Positions 26,567 to 38,674 of a stretch of DNA of 64,000 nucleotides are shown one piece after another. Made by a program: the position numbers and the translations under genes. The stretch comes from an uncultured Bacteroides sp. (GTDB lineage: Bacteria > Bacteroidota > Bacteroidia > Bacteroidales > Bacteroidaceae). Position 1 is the stretch's first letter, and the number at the start of each line of letters is the position of its first letter. The notes beneath the pieces were generated by a model. That model did no database searches, was not told the DNA's origin, and was given only the letters and a program-made list of their open reading frames with translations. Where the stretch lies: assembly GCF_963675905.1 (NCBI RefSeq), contig NZ_OY780936.1, forward strand, positions 2,055,946-2,119,945. Direction: 5' to 3'.

Positions 26567-28465
26567 TTACTTCCAACCTGGGTTTTGAGTTAATCCATAA
26601 CCTTTATTGACTTCTGAAGGTGGAAAAGCAGATAAATACCATCTAGGACTAAAGTTTGTCCACCATGCACGGGATTTATTAGTCAACTCAAATTTAGTAT
26701 AAGTAAACTTAGTAGGGAAAGCTCCACGGACACTTGAACTTTTATCAGACCATGAACCGGAACCTCCATCGGCACGTTGAATCTTCAGACCATGTAAAGT
26801 CTTCGTAAACAAATCAGCACGTTTATTTCTAACCATGTCAAATAGACGAACATCTTCCATACCTAATTCACAAGCACGTTCACGTAAAATCTCTTCCATA
26901 AGAGCATTTGAATCGGTTGTAAGTTGTTTGGTTGGATTAGATTCAACTAAACCTTTTAAACCAACTCTTGCACGAACAATGTCGACTTGTCTAATGGCAT
27001 CAGCTAATCTGTTATTCTTTAACAAAGCTTCAGCATAAATCAAATAGACTTCTGCCATTCGCAAATATGGCCATTCCAGATAATTGCCTGCTAAGCTACC
27101 TTTACCTTCTTTATAGAATTTATATAATCCATAACCAGTAGCATACATACCTGTTTCCTTTTCTGTACTACTTACGTTTTCACGACCGCCTAACCAAAGC
27201 TCAACAGCACGGCCACTGTATTTAGCGCCATTAACAAGTATTGTTTCATACAATCTTGGATCACGAATAGGTTTACTATAACTATTATCTGTAAAGAATG
27301 GATTTGAAGCAGTGTTTGAATTATCCCAGGTAAATGGAGTACCATCGGCCATTGGGAACATCTCTACATATTCTTCTGTTGGTGTATATCCTCCAAAACC
27401 AACCCAGTCTCCCCAATAGTACCACCAATCCCAGTTGTACTTACCAATAATTCTGGTAGAAATTAAAAGTTCTGTATTATCTTGTCTTGTAAAATAAGCT
27501 GCATTAAATGCACTTCTATAAGCATCGGTTGTTGCTCCGGTAGGTTGCATTAAAGCATAATGTCCTTGTGAGCTTAACTCAGTAAAGAAATCTTCGCATG
27601 CTTTTAAACATTGTGTCCACAATTCAGGTTTATATGCACCATACCACACCTGATGTTTAGTTACAGCATCTTGAGGTTCTTCTGTGCAATAAGGCTGATT
27701 ATCGTTAAATAAAGGACTGGCAGCAAAAAGAAGAACTTTACATTTCAATCCCATAGCTGCAGCTTTTGTAAAACGACCTTGCCAGTTTGATTCACCATCA
27801 GCATCCAAATCCCAAGGAAGAACAGCTGCCGCTTCATCAAGCAAACGAACCATATAATTAACCGTTTCTTCTACTGTTGCTCTAGGCAGCTCATAACTTG
27901 ACTGCACATCGTATGACTTATCCAATATTGGCAATCCACCATAATGTCTGAACAAGTCGAAATAACGTGATGCAATAATAACCTTTGCCTCAGCAGCCAA
28001 ACGTTTCTTCTCGCTATCATCCATATCAGGTACACGTTCTACATTTTCTATGAATAATAAAGAAGATCGTATCGCTACCCAACAATTTTCCTTTGTATAT
28101 CCAAAACGCGTATCGTCAGCATCATCTTCATCACTTGCTTTATAGCCACCTGAATAATATTTTCTATTTAATCCATCCCATGAATTATGGCTGTGCCAGC
28201 AATCAGAAAGCACTTCAAACATACCGGTGTTCATTTTACCATCGACCATATTCCAGTTGGTAGCTAACCCATAATAAAGTTTGCTATATGAATTCCAAAG
28301 AAAACGACGAGCATATTCAGCTTTTCCAAAAATTGTATCTTGCGTAACAGCAACTCCCGGAGCCTTTTCCAGGAAACTATCACCGAATTTTATGTCATCC
28401 ACACATGAGGTAGCCATTGTAGCTACAACAAATGTTCCGATAAACCACTTACTAAAATGTTTCAT
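26567..28465 (-). CDS. SusD/RagB-family nutrient-binding outer membrane lipoprotein (first pair)
   Basis: The 632-residue protein carries a lipobox (MATSC, Cys near residue 21) and SusD family blocks: AEAKVIIASRYFDLFRHYGG, KAAAMGLKCKVLLFAASPLF and YLEWPYLRMAEVYLIYAEAL. Its C-terminus GYGLTQNPGW is typical. It is on the long side for SusDs. I chose the ATG at 28465, which gives a good signal peptide; an in-frame TTG eight codons upstream is unlikely. It follows the first SusC gene by 13 nt. The presence of two SusC/SusD pairs suggests that the locus handles two glycan chain types or lengths. Confidence 0.94.
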   Translation of the reverse strand: MKHFSKWFIGTFVVATMATSCVDDIKFGDSFLEKAPGVAVTQDTIFGKAEYARRFLWNSYSKLYYGLATNWNMVDGKMNTGMFEVLSDCWHSHNSWDGLNRKYYSGGYKASDEDDADDTRFGYTKENCWVAIRSSLLFIENVERVPDMDDSEKKRLAAEAKVIIASRYFDLFRHYGGLPILDKSYDVQSSYELPRATVEETVNYMVRLLDEAAAVLPWDLDADGESNWQGRFTKAAAMGLKCKVLLFAASPLFNDNQPYCTEEPQDAVTKHQVWYGAYKPELWTQCLKACEDFFTELSSQGHYALMQPTGATTDAYRSAFNAAYFTRQDNTELLISTRIIGKYNWDWWYYWGDWVGFGGYTPTEEYVEMFPMADGTPFTWDNSNTASNPFFTDNSYSKPIRDPRLYETILVNGAKYSGRAVELWLGGRENVSSTEKETGMYATGYGLYKFYKEGKGSLAGNYLEWPYLRMAEVYLIYAEALLKNNRLADAIRQVDIVRARVGLKGLVESNPTKQLTTDSNALMEEILRERACELGMEDVRLFDMVRNKRADLFTKTLHGLKIQRADGGSGSWSDKSSSVRGAFPTKFTYTKFELTNKSRAWWTNFSPRWYLSAFPPSEVNKGYGLTQNPGWK

Positions 28466-28478
28466 TTTTATCAAAGTA

Positions 28479-31400
28479 TTAGAATCCAACCTTTAAACCA
28501 ATATTAAATACTCGAGTTAATGGATAATTTGGGCGATCACTTTGTCTTGATTCCGGATCTCCCCATTTAAATCCTGTAAAAGTCAACAAGTTATATCCAT
28601 TTACATACAAACGACATTGGTTCATTTTCAATTTTTTCATGAAAGCAAAATCAAAATTGTAACCTAATTCGATGCTCTTTAATCTCAAATAGCTAGCATC
28701 AATAAGATATAAATCGGAACCGGCATAGTTATTTGATGCATGTAAGCCTGAAATTCTTGGATATTTAGCTGAGTATGTATCTTCGGATGTGCGCCATGTA
28801 TTTTCGTATTGATAAAGCAACAAACCTTTGTTGAATGTATCTCCAAGAGGTTGACGGAATTCGCTTAACATACGGTCTACATTCCATGCACCTGTCCATT
28901 GCATTGAAAAATCAAATCTCTTCCAGCTAAATCCCAAATTTAATCCGGCTGTATATTCCGGAGCATCTGTGTAACCTAGATTACGAGTCGCGTCATCACC
29001 TGTAATCTTGCCATCATTGTTCAAATCAGTATATACACAATCTCCTGGTTTAAGTTCAATACCATGATCGGCTATTTCATGACCAAACTGAGCTTTATAT
29101 CTTGTATCGGCAGTTTCATCATAGAATCCCCAGAACTTATACATAGATCTTGAACCAATAACGCGACCTGTTTTGTACATCCAATCTTCATTTTGCTTCA
29201 CCTCATTCATATATAAAATCTTGTTGCGTGCAAAAGAAAGATTAGCATTTGCCCAGTAACGGAAATCTTTACCAACCTGATCGTTCCATTTCAATTGAAG
29301 CTCAAAACCCTTATTTTCTGTCTTACCAACATTAACAACAGGAAGGCTCATTCCAAGAATACTAGGTAGATAATTAGGAGTCATTAATATATCTTTTCGT
29401 TTTTCATAGAAATAATCGAAAGATACATTCAAGTGATCCTTTAATACAGTAAAGTCCACTCCATAATTTTGTTTTGTAGCTTTTTCCCATGTAACATTAG
29501 CATAAGATTTTGTTGATTCATATGCTCCCGGTTTACTACTTCCTGTATTTGTACCAAAATAATATCCACCACCCAGGTTATAGGCATCAGGAATATATAA
29601 GAAACGTTGATTATTACATTTATCATTACCTACTACACCTAAAGATGCACGCAGTTTCATATAACTAACTACACTCTTAATCGGCTTAAAGAATGACTCT
29701 TCACTAAGAACCCATCCTAAAGAACCTGCAGGGAAAATTCCGTAACGATTACCCGGTGCAAAGTTTTCAGAACCATTATATCCAATATTGAATTCTGCCA
29801 GATATCTGGATTTCCAATCATATGTTGCACGACCTACAAAACCTACATATGCAGAAGGTATATCATTATAAGACCCTCCGGGATAGTATCTTTTTGATTG
29901 GTTGTATAATACCAAAGCATTTACATTATGATCTCCAAACTTGCGGGAATAATTCATACCCAGTTCCATATACCAGTCACGTGCTTTGCTGAATTGATCG
30001 TCTGGTTCGCTATAGTTCAATTGAGAATCAGATCCATTTTTTCTATAATCAACAGAACCATTTTCTCCTGATATAGGAGTATAATATGCTTTTGAAGAAC
30101 TAGCAATTTTTTTATTAGCATATTCACTATTGTATGCTCCTTTTAATTTTAAAGAAAGTCCTTTTGTAACAAAGTCCAGCTTTTGATTTAAAGCCAAGTC
30201 GAGATTTAAAACATTAGTAGTTGTTGTTCTGAATCCCTTTCCGTAGTAAGAAGAAAGACCATCAACACCAGTAAATGGCAAATAATCAGTATTCGATACA
30301 ACACGTTTACCATCAATAATTCCGGCACCGGCAAAAGGCACAGCCCAATAAAGTTTACGGAATAATTGGTTTTGGTCTTCTCCTGATTCCGGAGTACGTT
30401 TAGTCTCTACCCTACCACCAATATTTACAGATAATAAAGTAGATTTAGTTATATCAAAATCAAGATTTGCTCTGTAATTGTATCTTTTATAATCAAAATT
30501 GAAATCATCGTTCGCATTAAATTGCTTAAACATACCAGCCTGAGTAAACAAACCGGTTGAAACAAAATAACGCATACCTTCAGTTCCGCCAGAGATATTA
30601 ACATTATGCTGTGACTGGAATGCTGACTTCTTCATACAATAATCAATCCAGTTAATGTCCGGATAAAGAATTGGATCAGAATGTGTACGGAACTTTTCAA
30701 GTTGATCATTACTGAAAGTAGGCACACCGCCATCATTTACCTGCATCTCATTATAATATGAAGCATACTGATAAGAATTAGCAAAATCAAGTTGCTTTGT
30801 CATAACGTTAACTCCATACGAGCTGGAAAGTGAAACTTTTGCTTTGCCTTCAGCACCACGTTTGGTTGTTATCAAGATTACACCGTTTGCACCTCTTACA
30901 CCAAATACAGCCGTAGCAGAAGCATCCTTAAGAACTGTGATACTCTCAATTTCATTAGGGTCGATTTGTGAGAAATCACGGTCTACTCCATCAACTTGGA
31001 TAATTGGAGAAGCATCGTTCCATGTAGCAATACCACGAACATAAATATCTGCAGCATCGGCACCCGGTTCTCCTGAATACTGAACAGAAGAAACACCAGT
31101 AATCTGTCCTGAAAGTATATTAGAGATAGAACCAACAGGTGTTTTTAGCAGATCGTCACCTTTCATTGAAGAAATAGCACCTGTAATTGATACTTTCTTC
31201 TGAACACCATAAGCTACAACCTGAACTTCCTCCAATACATGTGTATCTTCATCTAATTCAATAGACATGGGAGCACCCTTTCTTATTGGAACAATTTTAT
31301 CTTTATATCCAATAAAAGAAATCTTAAGCCTTGCTGCTCCTTGAGGCAGCTGGAGAGTAAAAGTACCATCTAAATCTGTTACAGTACTAACCTTAGTACC

Positions 31401-31631
31401 TTCAATCAACACATTAGCACCAATGATTGCTTCTCCTTTTGAATCTTTAACAACTCCAGATATTTTTTGCGTACTTTGCTGGGATATTTCCAGAGAGTTG
31501 TTTTCCGCAAAAAGTTTTAGTTGAAAAGGGGAATAAAGTGCAAATAATAAAACAGACAAACGTATTACCCATTTAACAGGTACAAGCTGCCGTTTTCCTC
31601 TGCACTCATGAAAAGTTTTTTGTTTTTTCAT
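28479..31631 (-). CDS. SusC/RagA-family TonB-dependent transporter (first pair)
   Basis: The 1050-residue protein has a signal peptide after a basic N-terminus, a carboxypeptidase-regulatory-like domain (ISGVVKDSKGEAIIGANVLI), the SusC plug signature DEDTHVLEEVQVVAYGVQKK, and a TonB plug with SITVLKDASATAVFGVRGAN and GVILITTKRG. The barrel ends in FNIGLKVGF. It is the first gene of the PUL operon, with a TAAATTTG -7 box 49-56 nt upstream of the start, and lies just below the hybrid sensor gene. It probably imports the main oligosaccharide. Confidence 0.96.
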   Translation of the reverse strand: MKKQKTFHECRGKRQLVPVKWVIRLSVLLFALYSPFQLKLFAENNSLEISQQSTQKISGVVKDSKGEAIIGANVLIEGTKVSTVTDLDGTFTLQLPQGAARLKISFIGYKDKIVPIRKGAPMSIELDEDTHVLEEVQVVAYGVQKKVSITGAISSMKGDDLLKTPVGSISNILSGQITGVSSVQYSGEPGADAADIYVRGIATWNDASPIIQVDGVDRDFSQIDPNEIESITVLKDASATAVFGVRGANGVILITTKRGAEGKAKVSLSSSYGVNVMTKQLDFANSYQYASYYNEMQVNDGGVPTFSNDQLEKFRTHSDPILYPDINWIDYCMKKSAFQSQHNVNISGGTEGMRYFVSTGLFTQAGMFKQFNANDDFNFDYKRYNYRANLDFDITKSTLLSVNIGGRVETKRTPESGEDQNQLFRKLYWAVPFAGAGIIDGKRVVSNTDYLPFTGVDGLSSYYGKGFRTTTTNVLNLDLALNQKLDFVTKGLSLKLKGAYNSEYANKKIASSSKAYYTPISGENGSVDYRKNGSDSQLNYSEPDDQFSKARDWYMELGMNYSRKFGDHNVNALVLYNQSKRYYPGGSYNDIPSAYVGFVGRATYDWKSRYLAEFNIGYNGSENFAPGNRYGIFPAGSLGWVLSEESFFKPIKSVVSYMKLRASLGVVGNDKCNNQRFLYIPDAYNLGGGYYFGTNTGSSKPGAYESTKSYANVTWEKATKQNYGVDFTVLKDHLNVSFDYFYEKRKDILMTPNYLPSILGMSLPVVNVGKTENKGFELQLKWNDQVGKDFRYWANANLSFARNKILYMNEVKQNEDWMYKTGRVIGSRSMYKFWGFYDETADTRYKAQFGHEIADHGIELKPGDCVYTDLNNDGKITGDDATRNLGYTDAPEYTAGLNLGFSWKRFDFSMQWTGAWNVDRMLSEFRQPLGDTFNKGLLLYQYENTWRTSEDTYSAKYPRISGLHASNNYAGSDLYLIDASYLRLKSIELGYNFDFAFMKKLKMNQCRLYVNGYNLLTFTGFKWGDPESRQSDRPNYPLTRVFNIGLKVGF

Positions 31632-31679
31632 TTAGTTATAAACTTTAAGATTAAACATCTTTGCTTAATAATCACTTAG

Positions 31680-31687
31680 CAAATTTA
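31680..31687 (-). promoter_or_regulatory. Candidate promoter -7 box of the PUL operon
   Basis: TAAATTTG (leftward strand) fits TAnnTTTG and lies 49-56 nt before the SusC start. No convincing -33 element is seen, which is common where a regulator is needed for activation. Confidence 0.5.
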
Positions 31688-31848
31688 TCAATCCTTAACA
31701 ATACATAAGTCTGAATATAGCTATTTTAAGAGGAATATGGGATATTCTACTACTTTGAGCTATAATTTAACTCCAGAAAACTAAGAATTGATGAATTAAA
31801 CCGAAACCTCGTAAAATATACAGGGTGATATTTATTGGGCAATAAATA

Positions 31849-31890
31849 AAAACCATTGGCGAATAATCTGAGATTATTCACCAATGGTTT
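31849..31890 (-). terminator. Terminator after the hybrid two-component gene
   Basis: A long stem (AAACCATTGG... with CCAATGGTTT) and an inner GAATAATCT/AGATTATTC stem form a near-perfect 19-bp hairpin, with T-rich flanks read leftward. It separates the regulator transcript from the susC operon. Confidence 0.8.
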
Positions 31891-31912
31891 ATCAGGCAAA
31901 CCTTATATATTT

Positions 31913-34900
31913 TTATTCGTTTTCCTCAGGTTCCGGAACGAATGATTCCGGCATATATTTTTCAATATATTCGCTTGGCAGCATACCGAATTCTTTTTTG
32001 AAACATGCACTAAAATACTTAGGATCATTAAATCCAACAGCATAGGCTAATTCCGAGATGCGGATTTTCTTTTTCTCTTCTACAATTTTACATGCAGCTT
32101 TCAATCGAATGTTACGTATAAAGGCCGATGTATTGAGTCCGGTAAGCGATTTCAGTTTCTTGTACAAAGTAGATTTACTGGAACCCATTTCTTCAATAAA
32201 CTGTTGCTGGTCGAATTCTGAATCGTCAAGATGCCTGTGAACACAGTCAATAGCACGTTGCAAAAAGTCTTCATCCATACTTGTATAGCTTAGCTCTTTC
32301 ATTTCAAAAACCAATTGTTTCTTGAAATCCTTTGCAACCCTCTCTTTGTTCTTCAGAAGATTCTTAATCTTTGCATGCAACACAGTTAGTTTGAATGGTT
32401 TGCTTATAAATCCGTCGGCTCCGGAATCGTAAGCTTCAATCCTATCCTCCTCTTTATTCTTTGCCGTAAGCAGAATCAAAGGAATATGGCAAGTCTCGAA
32501 ATTATTCTTTATGTGTTTACAAAACTCTATACCATCCATCTCAGGCATCATAATATCAGATACAATAAGATCAATGTCTTCATTTTCAACAATAGAAATA
32601 CCCTCTTTGCCGTTTTGTGCTGTATGCACATTATATTCTCTACTTAATAATTGAGTCATCAACTGCAATAGCTCCTCATTATCTTCAATAACCAGTAAAG
32701 AATGAGATTTTGCCTCAGTTGTTTTTTCCGGTTCCGGAACAGAAAGTTCAAGATCCGAAATGGTTCCTTCCGAAGATACATCCTTAACTTCATCTATTTC
32801 ATCCTCATTATAGAATGAACCATCTATTGGAATCCTGACAGTGAAAGTAGTACCTTTATCAACTTCACTTTCAGCAGTAATAGTTCCCTGATGGAGTTCT
32901 ACCAAATCTTTAGTCAGAGAAAGTCCGATTCCTGTGCCAATCGTATTAAAGCGGCGATAATCTCCTTCATAAAAACGCTTAAATAAAGTCTTTATTTTCT
33001 CCGGAGGAATACCCTTCCCATTGTCTTTTACAGTAAGTATTGCATATTCCTTATTTGAATCACAACTTAGATTAACCTGAACAAATCCGCCTTCACTATT
33101 GTATTTGGAAGCATTCGACAATAAGTTATATACTATCTTGTCTAACTTGTCAGGATCAAAATATCCCATTATATTTTCCGGATCGCAAACTACCGACAAA
33201 TGAATCTTCTTCTTTTTCATCAAAGGACGAAGGCTCTCAACCTCTTTTCTTAAGAACACCGCCAGATTATCATTAGACACCTTTAGCTTCAGGTTACCTG
33301 TTTCGGCTTTTCTGAATTCGAGAATCTGTTGCAACAAACGAATCAGACGAGATATATTATTCTGCATCACACCATAATGTTCGCGGTATTGAGGAGAAAT
33401 CATCTTCAAATCATCAACAGTAGCTGAGATGATCGTCAGCGGAGTTAAAAGTTCATGAGTAATATTTGTAAAGAACTGCAATTTAGCATGGTTTACTTCC
33501 TCTGATTTTACCTGCTCTATCTGCTGCAATTTCAAATCATTTTTCAACTGCATTCTGTTCCTTGCAACTCTCAAAGAGAAACGAGCTATTAACGCAATAA
33601 TAACTATATAAATAAGGTAAGCCCACCAGGTAGCCCAGAAAGGAGGAAGAATAACAACTTCCAATACTGTTTCTGTTTCATTCCACATACCATTTTCATT
33701 CGTAGCCTTTAGTCTGAATGTGTAAGTTCCACTCCTCAGGTTATTGTAATTGGCAAATCTATGCAATGCATCCGTGTACTGCCAGTCCTTATCAAATCCT
33801 TCCAGCTTATATGCATACTTATTTCCCCTGGAGTTATTATAAACCAGAGCAGCAAATTCAATTGTAAAGTTCTTATATTTATAAGGAAGTTCTATTCTTT
33901 TTGTAAATCCAGGAGTCTCTTCAGAAATTCTGTTTCTAAGTTCATTATCCAGAGTTCCAAAGCTTTGATTAAGAATCTTTATATCTGTTATAACAACAGG
34001 TACTTTCATCACATTATCTTCCATTTTGCCAGGAAAGAAACTATTATATCCTTTATATCCGCCAAAAAACAGTTCTCCGTTCTTATTAAAAGAAGAGTTC
34101 TGAATAAAGAAATTATCCTGCAAACCATCGGCTGTTGTGTAAACACGGAAACTCGATTCTTTAAGGTTCTTTTCAACACGTAACCTTACAAGACCATAAT
34201 TCGTGCCAAGCCAAAGATTTCCTTTCTTATCCTGTTGTATACTACTCACAACATCTCCCGGAAGATTTATAAGTTTATTAATAGAAACAAAAGTATCTTT
34301 TTCTCTATCATACAAATTAAGTCCTCCTCCTTCAGTTCCAAGCCAAAGTCTTCCTATATTATCCTTGAACAAGCATAGAGCATCCAGACAATTCAGTTTA
34401 TTATTACTCAACGAATATTGAGCAACCTTCATTAATTTAGGATTTTGCAGATTTCCGGAAAGACGTATTACTCCATAATTGCCTGTACCACACCATATTG
34501 TTCCATCGTTATCTTCGCAGAGAGAACGAATTGTACAACGACTAAGATCTTTATTGTTAACCAAAAGAGTATTAAAGATATAACCTTTACCGTTATTATA
34601 CCTCACGCATAATCCACTACGGGTACCAATCCAGCAGTTACCCTTCCTGTCTTCCTTTATAGCAGAAACACAAGCTTCTTTTAAAAAAGGAGCATTCTCA
34701 GGTAACATCACCTTTACCTTCTCTCCTTTCTTATAAACATAGATACCTCCATCATAAGTACCTATCCACAATTCATTTGTTCTCTTCATGCGAACAATCG
34801 TGTTGACTGTTGGCATGCTACTTATACTAGAAAATTCAGGAATCTTTGGATAATAGTTGCAAACATTCTTTTTTGGATTGTATGCAGCCAATCCATAAGT

Positions 34901-36067
34901 ACCTATCCCCATCCAAACCAGTCCGTCATCATCTACATAAAGACTTTTCACCGAGTTTGTAGGTAGCTCACTCTTTATCGATTCAATATTATATTGATTA
35001 AAATGTGTTTGTCTAGTGCTCACCCAACACACTCCACCTCCAATAGTCCCCATCCACATCATTCCAAAATGATCTCTAATAATAGAGTTAACTTCATTAG
35101 TAATCAAAGGATAGCGTTCACTTTCGGGAAGATAATTAATAAAATACCCCGATCCGTCCTGGGGAGTTATACTAAGTCCGCTACGCGTACCCACCCAAAG
35201 AGTGTGAGTATTCAGATCCTCAGATATTGAATAGACGATGTTATCTGATAAACTATTAGGATTTCCATTCTGATGAACGAACTTCTTCCAACGCAAATGT
35301 TTCATATCATAAGGGTTCTCTAATAAGAACAGTCCCTCACTCCATGTACCAACCCATATCCTTTTTTTGTAATCTTCATAAATAACATGAGCCGAATTAC
35401 GATTATTCATTTTAGGATATGCATAATACCTTTTAATCTTAGGATCATATCTGTAAAGTCCGGCCGACCATGTACCAATCCAAATATTCCCTTTCGAGTC
35501 TTCAATAAGAGACTTAATAGCAGTTGGATTCAATACTCCATTAGTCTTTGAATTATCCAGAACTTCAAAAGAATCATTCTGAAAAATATATCTGCATAAA
35601 CCAGAATCCGTACCAACCCAAACAGTATTATCTTTGCCAATCAGCAAACATGAAATTGCATTGTTTGCAATTCCTGGAATAAAAATCTTACGTATTACAC
35701 CAGTCTTCTTATTCAGAATATTTAATCCGTCAAGTGTACCTATCCATAAATTGTGGTTGTTATCATCGGCCAGACAAAGGATATTATTACTTGTGAACAA
35801 TTCCGGTGTGTATAGGTTGGCCTTATAAGTTTTCACCTGATAACCGTCATAAAGGCACAAGCCACTTCTTGTAGCAATCCATATATAACCGTCTTTATCC
35901 TGAAAAACCTTCTGCACCTCATCAGTAGGTAAGCCATTAAGCGTAGAAAGCTGTTTAAACTTTAAATGCTGAATAATTTCATTTTGAGAATTTACCCAAA
36001 ATGGGCAAAGCAATAAAAGTAAAAATAAAGATACTTTCTGTAATGTAGGATAGTTGATATTCTGCAT
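31913..36067 (-). CDS. Hybrid two-component system (HTCS) regulator of the PUL
   Basis: The 1384-residue single-chain sensor-regulator has a signal/anchor, about 14 periplasmic Reg_prop beta-propeller repeats (DKDGYIWIATRSGLCLYDGY, then many GxIWIGT-like blocks), a Y_Y_Y domain (near 700-770) and a transmembrane helix (near 795: WWAYLIYIVIIALIARFSL). A HisKA follows with the phospho-acceptor His in NITHELLTPL (near 867), then an HATPase (DKIVYNLLSNASKY; DNGKGIPPE; GTGIGLSL), a receiver with phospho-Asp in DLIVSDIMMPEMDG (near 1169), and a C-terminal AraC HTH (ISELAYAVGFNDPKYFSACF). In the family a periplasmic oligosaccharide binds the propeller and switches on the susCD genes. It lies upstream of the PUL on the same strand, with its own terminator. 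Confidence 0.97.
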   Translation of the reverse strand: MQNINYPTLQKVSLFLLLLLCPFWVNSQNEIIQHLKFKQLSTLNGLPTDEVQKVFQDKDGYIWIATRSGLCLYDGYQVKTYKANLYTPELFTSNNILCLADDNNHNLWIGTLDGLNILNKKTGVIRKIFIPGIANNAISCLLIGKDNTVWVGTDSGLCRYIFQNDSFEVLDNSKTNGVLNPTAIKSLIEDSKGNIWIGTWSAGLYRYDPKIKRYYAYPKMNNRNSAHVIYEDYKKRIWVGTWSEGLFLLENPYDMKHLRWKKFVHQNGNPNSLSDNIVYSISEDLNTHTLWVGTRSGLSITPQDGSGYFINYLPESERYPLITNEVNSIIRDHFGMMWMGTIGGGVCWVSTRQTHFNQYNIESIKSELPTNSVKSLYVDDDGLVWMGIGTYGLAAYNPKKNVCNYYPKIPEFSSISSMPTVNTIVRMKRTNELWIGTYDGGIYVYKKGEKVKVMLPENAPFLKEACVSAIKEDRKGNCWIGTRSGLCVRYNNGKGYIFNTLLVNNKDLSRCTIRSLCEDNDGTIWCGTGNYGVIRLSGNLQNPKLMKVAQYSLSNNKLNCLDALCLFKDNIGRLWLGTEGGGLNLYDREKDTFVSINKLINLPGDVVSSIQQDKKGNLWLGTNYGLVRLRVEKNLKESSFRVYTTADGLQDNFFIQNSSFNKNGELFFGGYKGYNSFFPGKMEDNVMKVPVVITDIKILNQSFGTLDNELRNRISEETPGFTKRIELPYKYKNFTIEFAALVYNNSRGNKYAYKLEGFDKDWQYTDALHRFANYNNLRSGTYTFRLKATNENGMWNETETVLEVVILPPFWATWWAYLIYIVIIALIARFSLRVARNRMQLKNDLKLQQIEQVKSEEVNHAKLQFFTNITHELLTPLTIISATVDDLKMISPQYREHYGVMQNNISRLIRLLQQILEFRKAETGNLKLKVSNDNLAVFLRKEVESLRPLMKKKKIHLSVVCDPENIMGYFDPDKLDKIVYNLLSNASKYNSEGGFVQVNLSCDSNKEYAILTVKDNGKGIPPEKIKTLFKRFYEGDYRRFNTIGTGIGLSLTKDLVELHQGTITAESEVDKGTTFTVRIPIDGSFYNEDEIDEVKDVSSEGTISDLELSVPEPEKTTEAKSHSLLVIEDNEELLQLMTQLLSREYNVHTAQNGKEGISIVENEDIDLIVSDIMMPEMDGIEFCKHIKNNFETCHIPLILLTAKNKEEDRIEAYDSGADGFISKPFKLTVLHAKIKNLLKNKERVAKDFKKQLVFEMKELSYTSMDEDFLQRAIDCVHRHLDDSEFDQQQFIEEMGSSKSTLYKKLKSLTGLNTSAFIRNIRLKAACKIVEEKKKIRISELAYAVGFNDPKYFSACFKKEFGMLPSEYIEKYMPESFVPEPEENE

Positions 36068-37674
<1,607 letters not shown>

Positions 37675-37711
37675 ATGCAATAATGTGAAAGTCAAAGAAC
37701 TTTCATAAAAC

Positions 37712-37752
37712 AAATAAGCCTCAAAATCCAAATCGATTTTGAGGCTTTATTT
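37712..37752. terminator. Bidirectional terminator between eno and the Crp-family gene
   Basis: A 17-bp stem (37712-37728 with 37735-37752) has an AAATCC-like loop and flanking A/T runs, placed between the converging genes. Confidence 0.85.
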
Positions 37753-37753
37753 A

Positions 37754-38473
37754 TTACTCATTTACTATTTCTTTATTGTGAGAAAAGGTCATAAGGAACT
37801 TTTCTTTCCACAATTTTAATACACTCAGTTCTGGAATTTCAACTTCCGTTCTACGAAGAATAACCAATCCATCTTTTTCTAATTGGTTCAGGCATTTGGA
37901 TACAGATAAACGTGTTTCACCAATAATTGCAGCAAAATCTTCCATTTTAATCTTCAGCTGCTTTTTGCCATAAGGTTTTTCACATCGTGCCAACAAGAAA
38001 TCAACTATCTTTGTTTCCAGACAAGAATAGGTAAATTGCCACAATCTATCATGAAACTGCTGTACTCTATTTGACAGAATATTACGGAAATTCAAACGGA
38101 AAATGTCATGTTTATCAAGCTCAGTTAGAATAAAAGACTTATCTATAGAAACTATATCAACATCTGTTTCCGCAGTATAAGTAGTGAAGTAACACGTTTT
38201 AATTCCAAAGAGAGAATAGAATCCAACGAGATCAGGAGCTGACTGGAATTCTTTTAACACAAAATTATTATCCTTATCGGTAGACTCCAGCATTATTTCA
38301 CCTTTTAATAAAAAGGTAAGTTCATTACAAGGATCACCACTCCTCAATATAACACTTCCAGCTTTATATTTCTGAAAATGCAATTTCACTTTTCCAACAA
38401 TTTTTGTGATTTCATCTTCACCTAATCCTTGGAAAAGAGGCATCTTTAGTAAAGTCTCGTACATAGTTTCCAT
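37754..38473 (-). CDS. Crp/Fnr-family transcriptional regulator
   Basis: The 239-residue protein (from the ATG at 38473) has an N-terminal cyclic-nucleotide-binding-type beta barrel (residues about 20-120; FQKYKAGSVILRSGDPCNEL, FLLKGEIMLES) and a C-terminal winged helix (ETKIVDFLLARCEKPYGKKQ, IKMEDFAAIIGETRLSVSKC). The ligand cannot be told from the sequence. I preferred METMYETLLKMPLFQGL as the start; an ATG at 38557 would add about 28 poorly conserved residues. The gene is convergent with eno and divergent from marC. Confidence 0.86.
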   Translation of the reverse strand: METMYETLLKMPLFQGLGEDEITKIVGKVKLHFQKYKAGSVILRSGDPCNELTFLLKGEIMLESTDKDNNFVLKEFQSAPDLVGFYSLFGIKTCYFTTYTAETDVDIVSIDKSFILTELDKHDIFRLNFRNILSNRVQQFHDRLWQFTYSCLETKIVDFLLARCEKPYGKKQLKIKMEDFAAIIGETRLSVSKCLNQLEKDGLVILRRTEVEIPELSVLKLWKEKFLMTFSHNKEIVNE

Positions 38474-38624
38474 AACAACCATTTTGGTATTACAGTTTAT
38501 AAAATAGTCTAATTCTAGTTCAATACAAATATATTGATAAAAATTGATTATATTCATTTACACGCTCTTCTTTTTTTGTTTTTTATTGTTTCTTAAGCAT
38601 GATTGTTTTCTACATAGTAAAATG

Positions 38625-38655
38625 TTGTAAAATGCATAAAAATATAATATCTTTG
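38625..38655 (+). promoter_or_regulatory. marC promoter
   Basis: TTG at 38625-38627, then 20 bp, then TATCTTTG at 38648-38655, a good Bacteroides promoter. The ATG follows 19 nt later. Confidence 0.65.
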
Positions 38656-38674
38656 CATTTAAAAATAATAAGAT

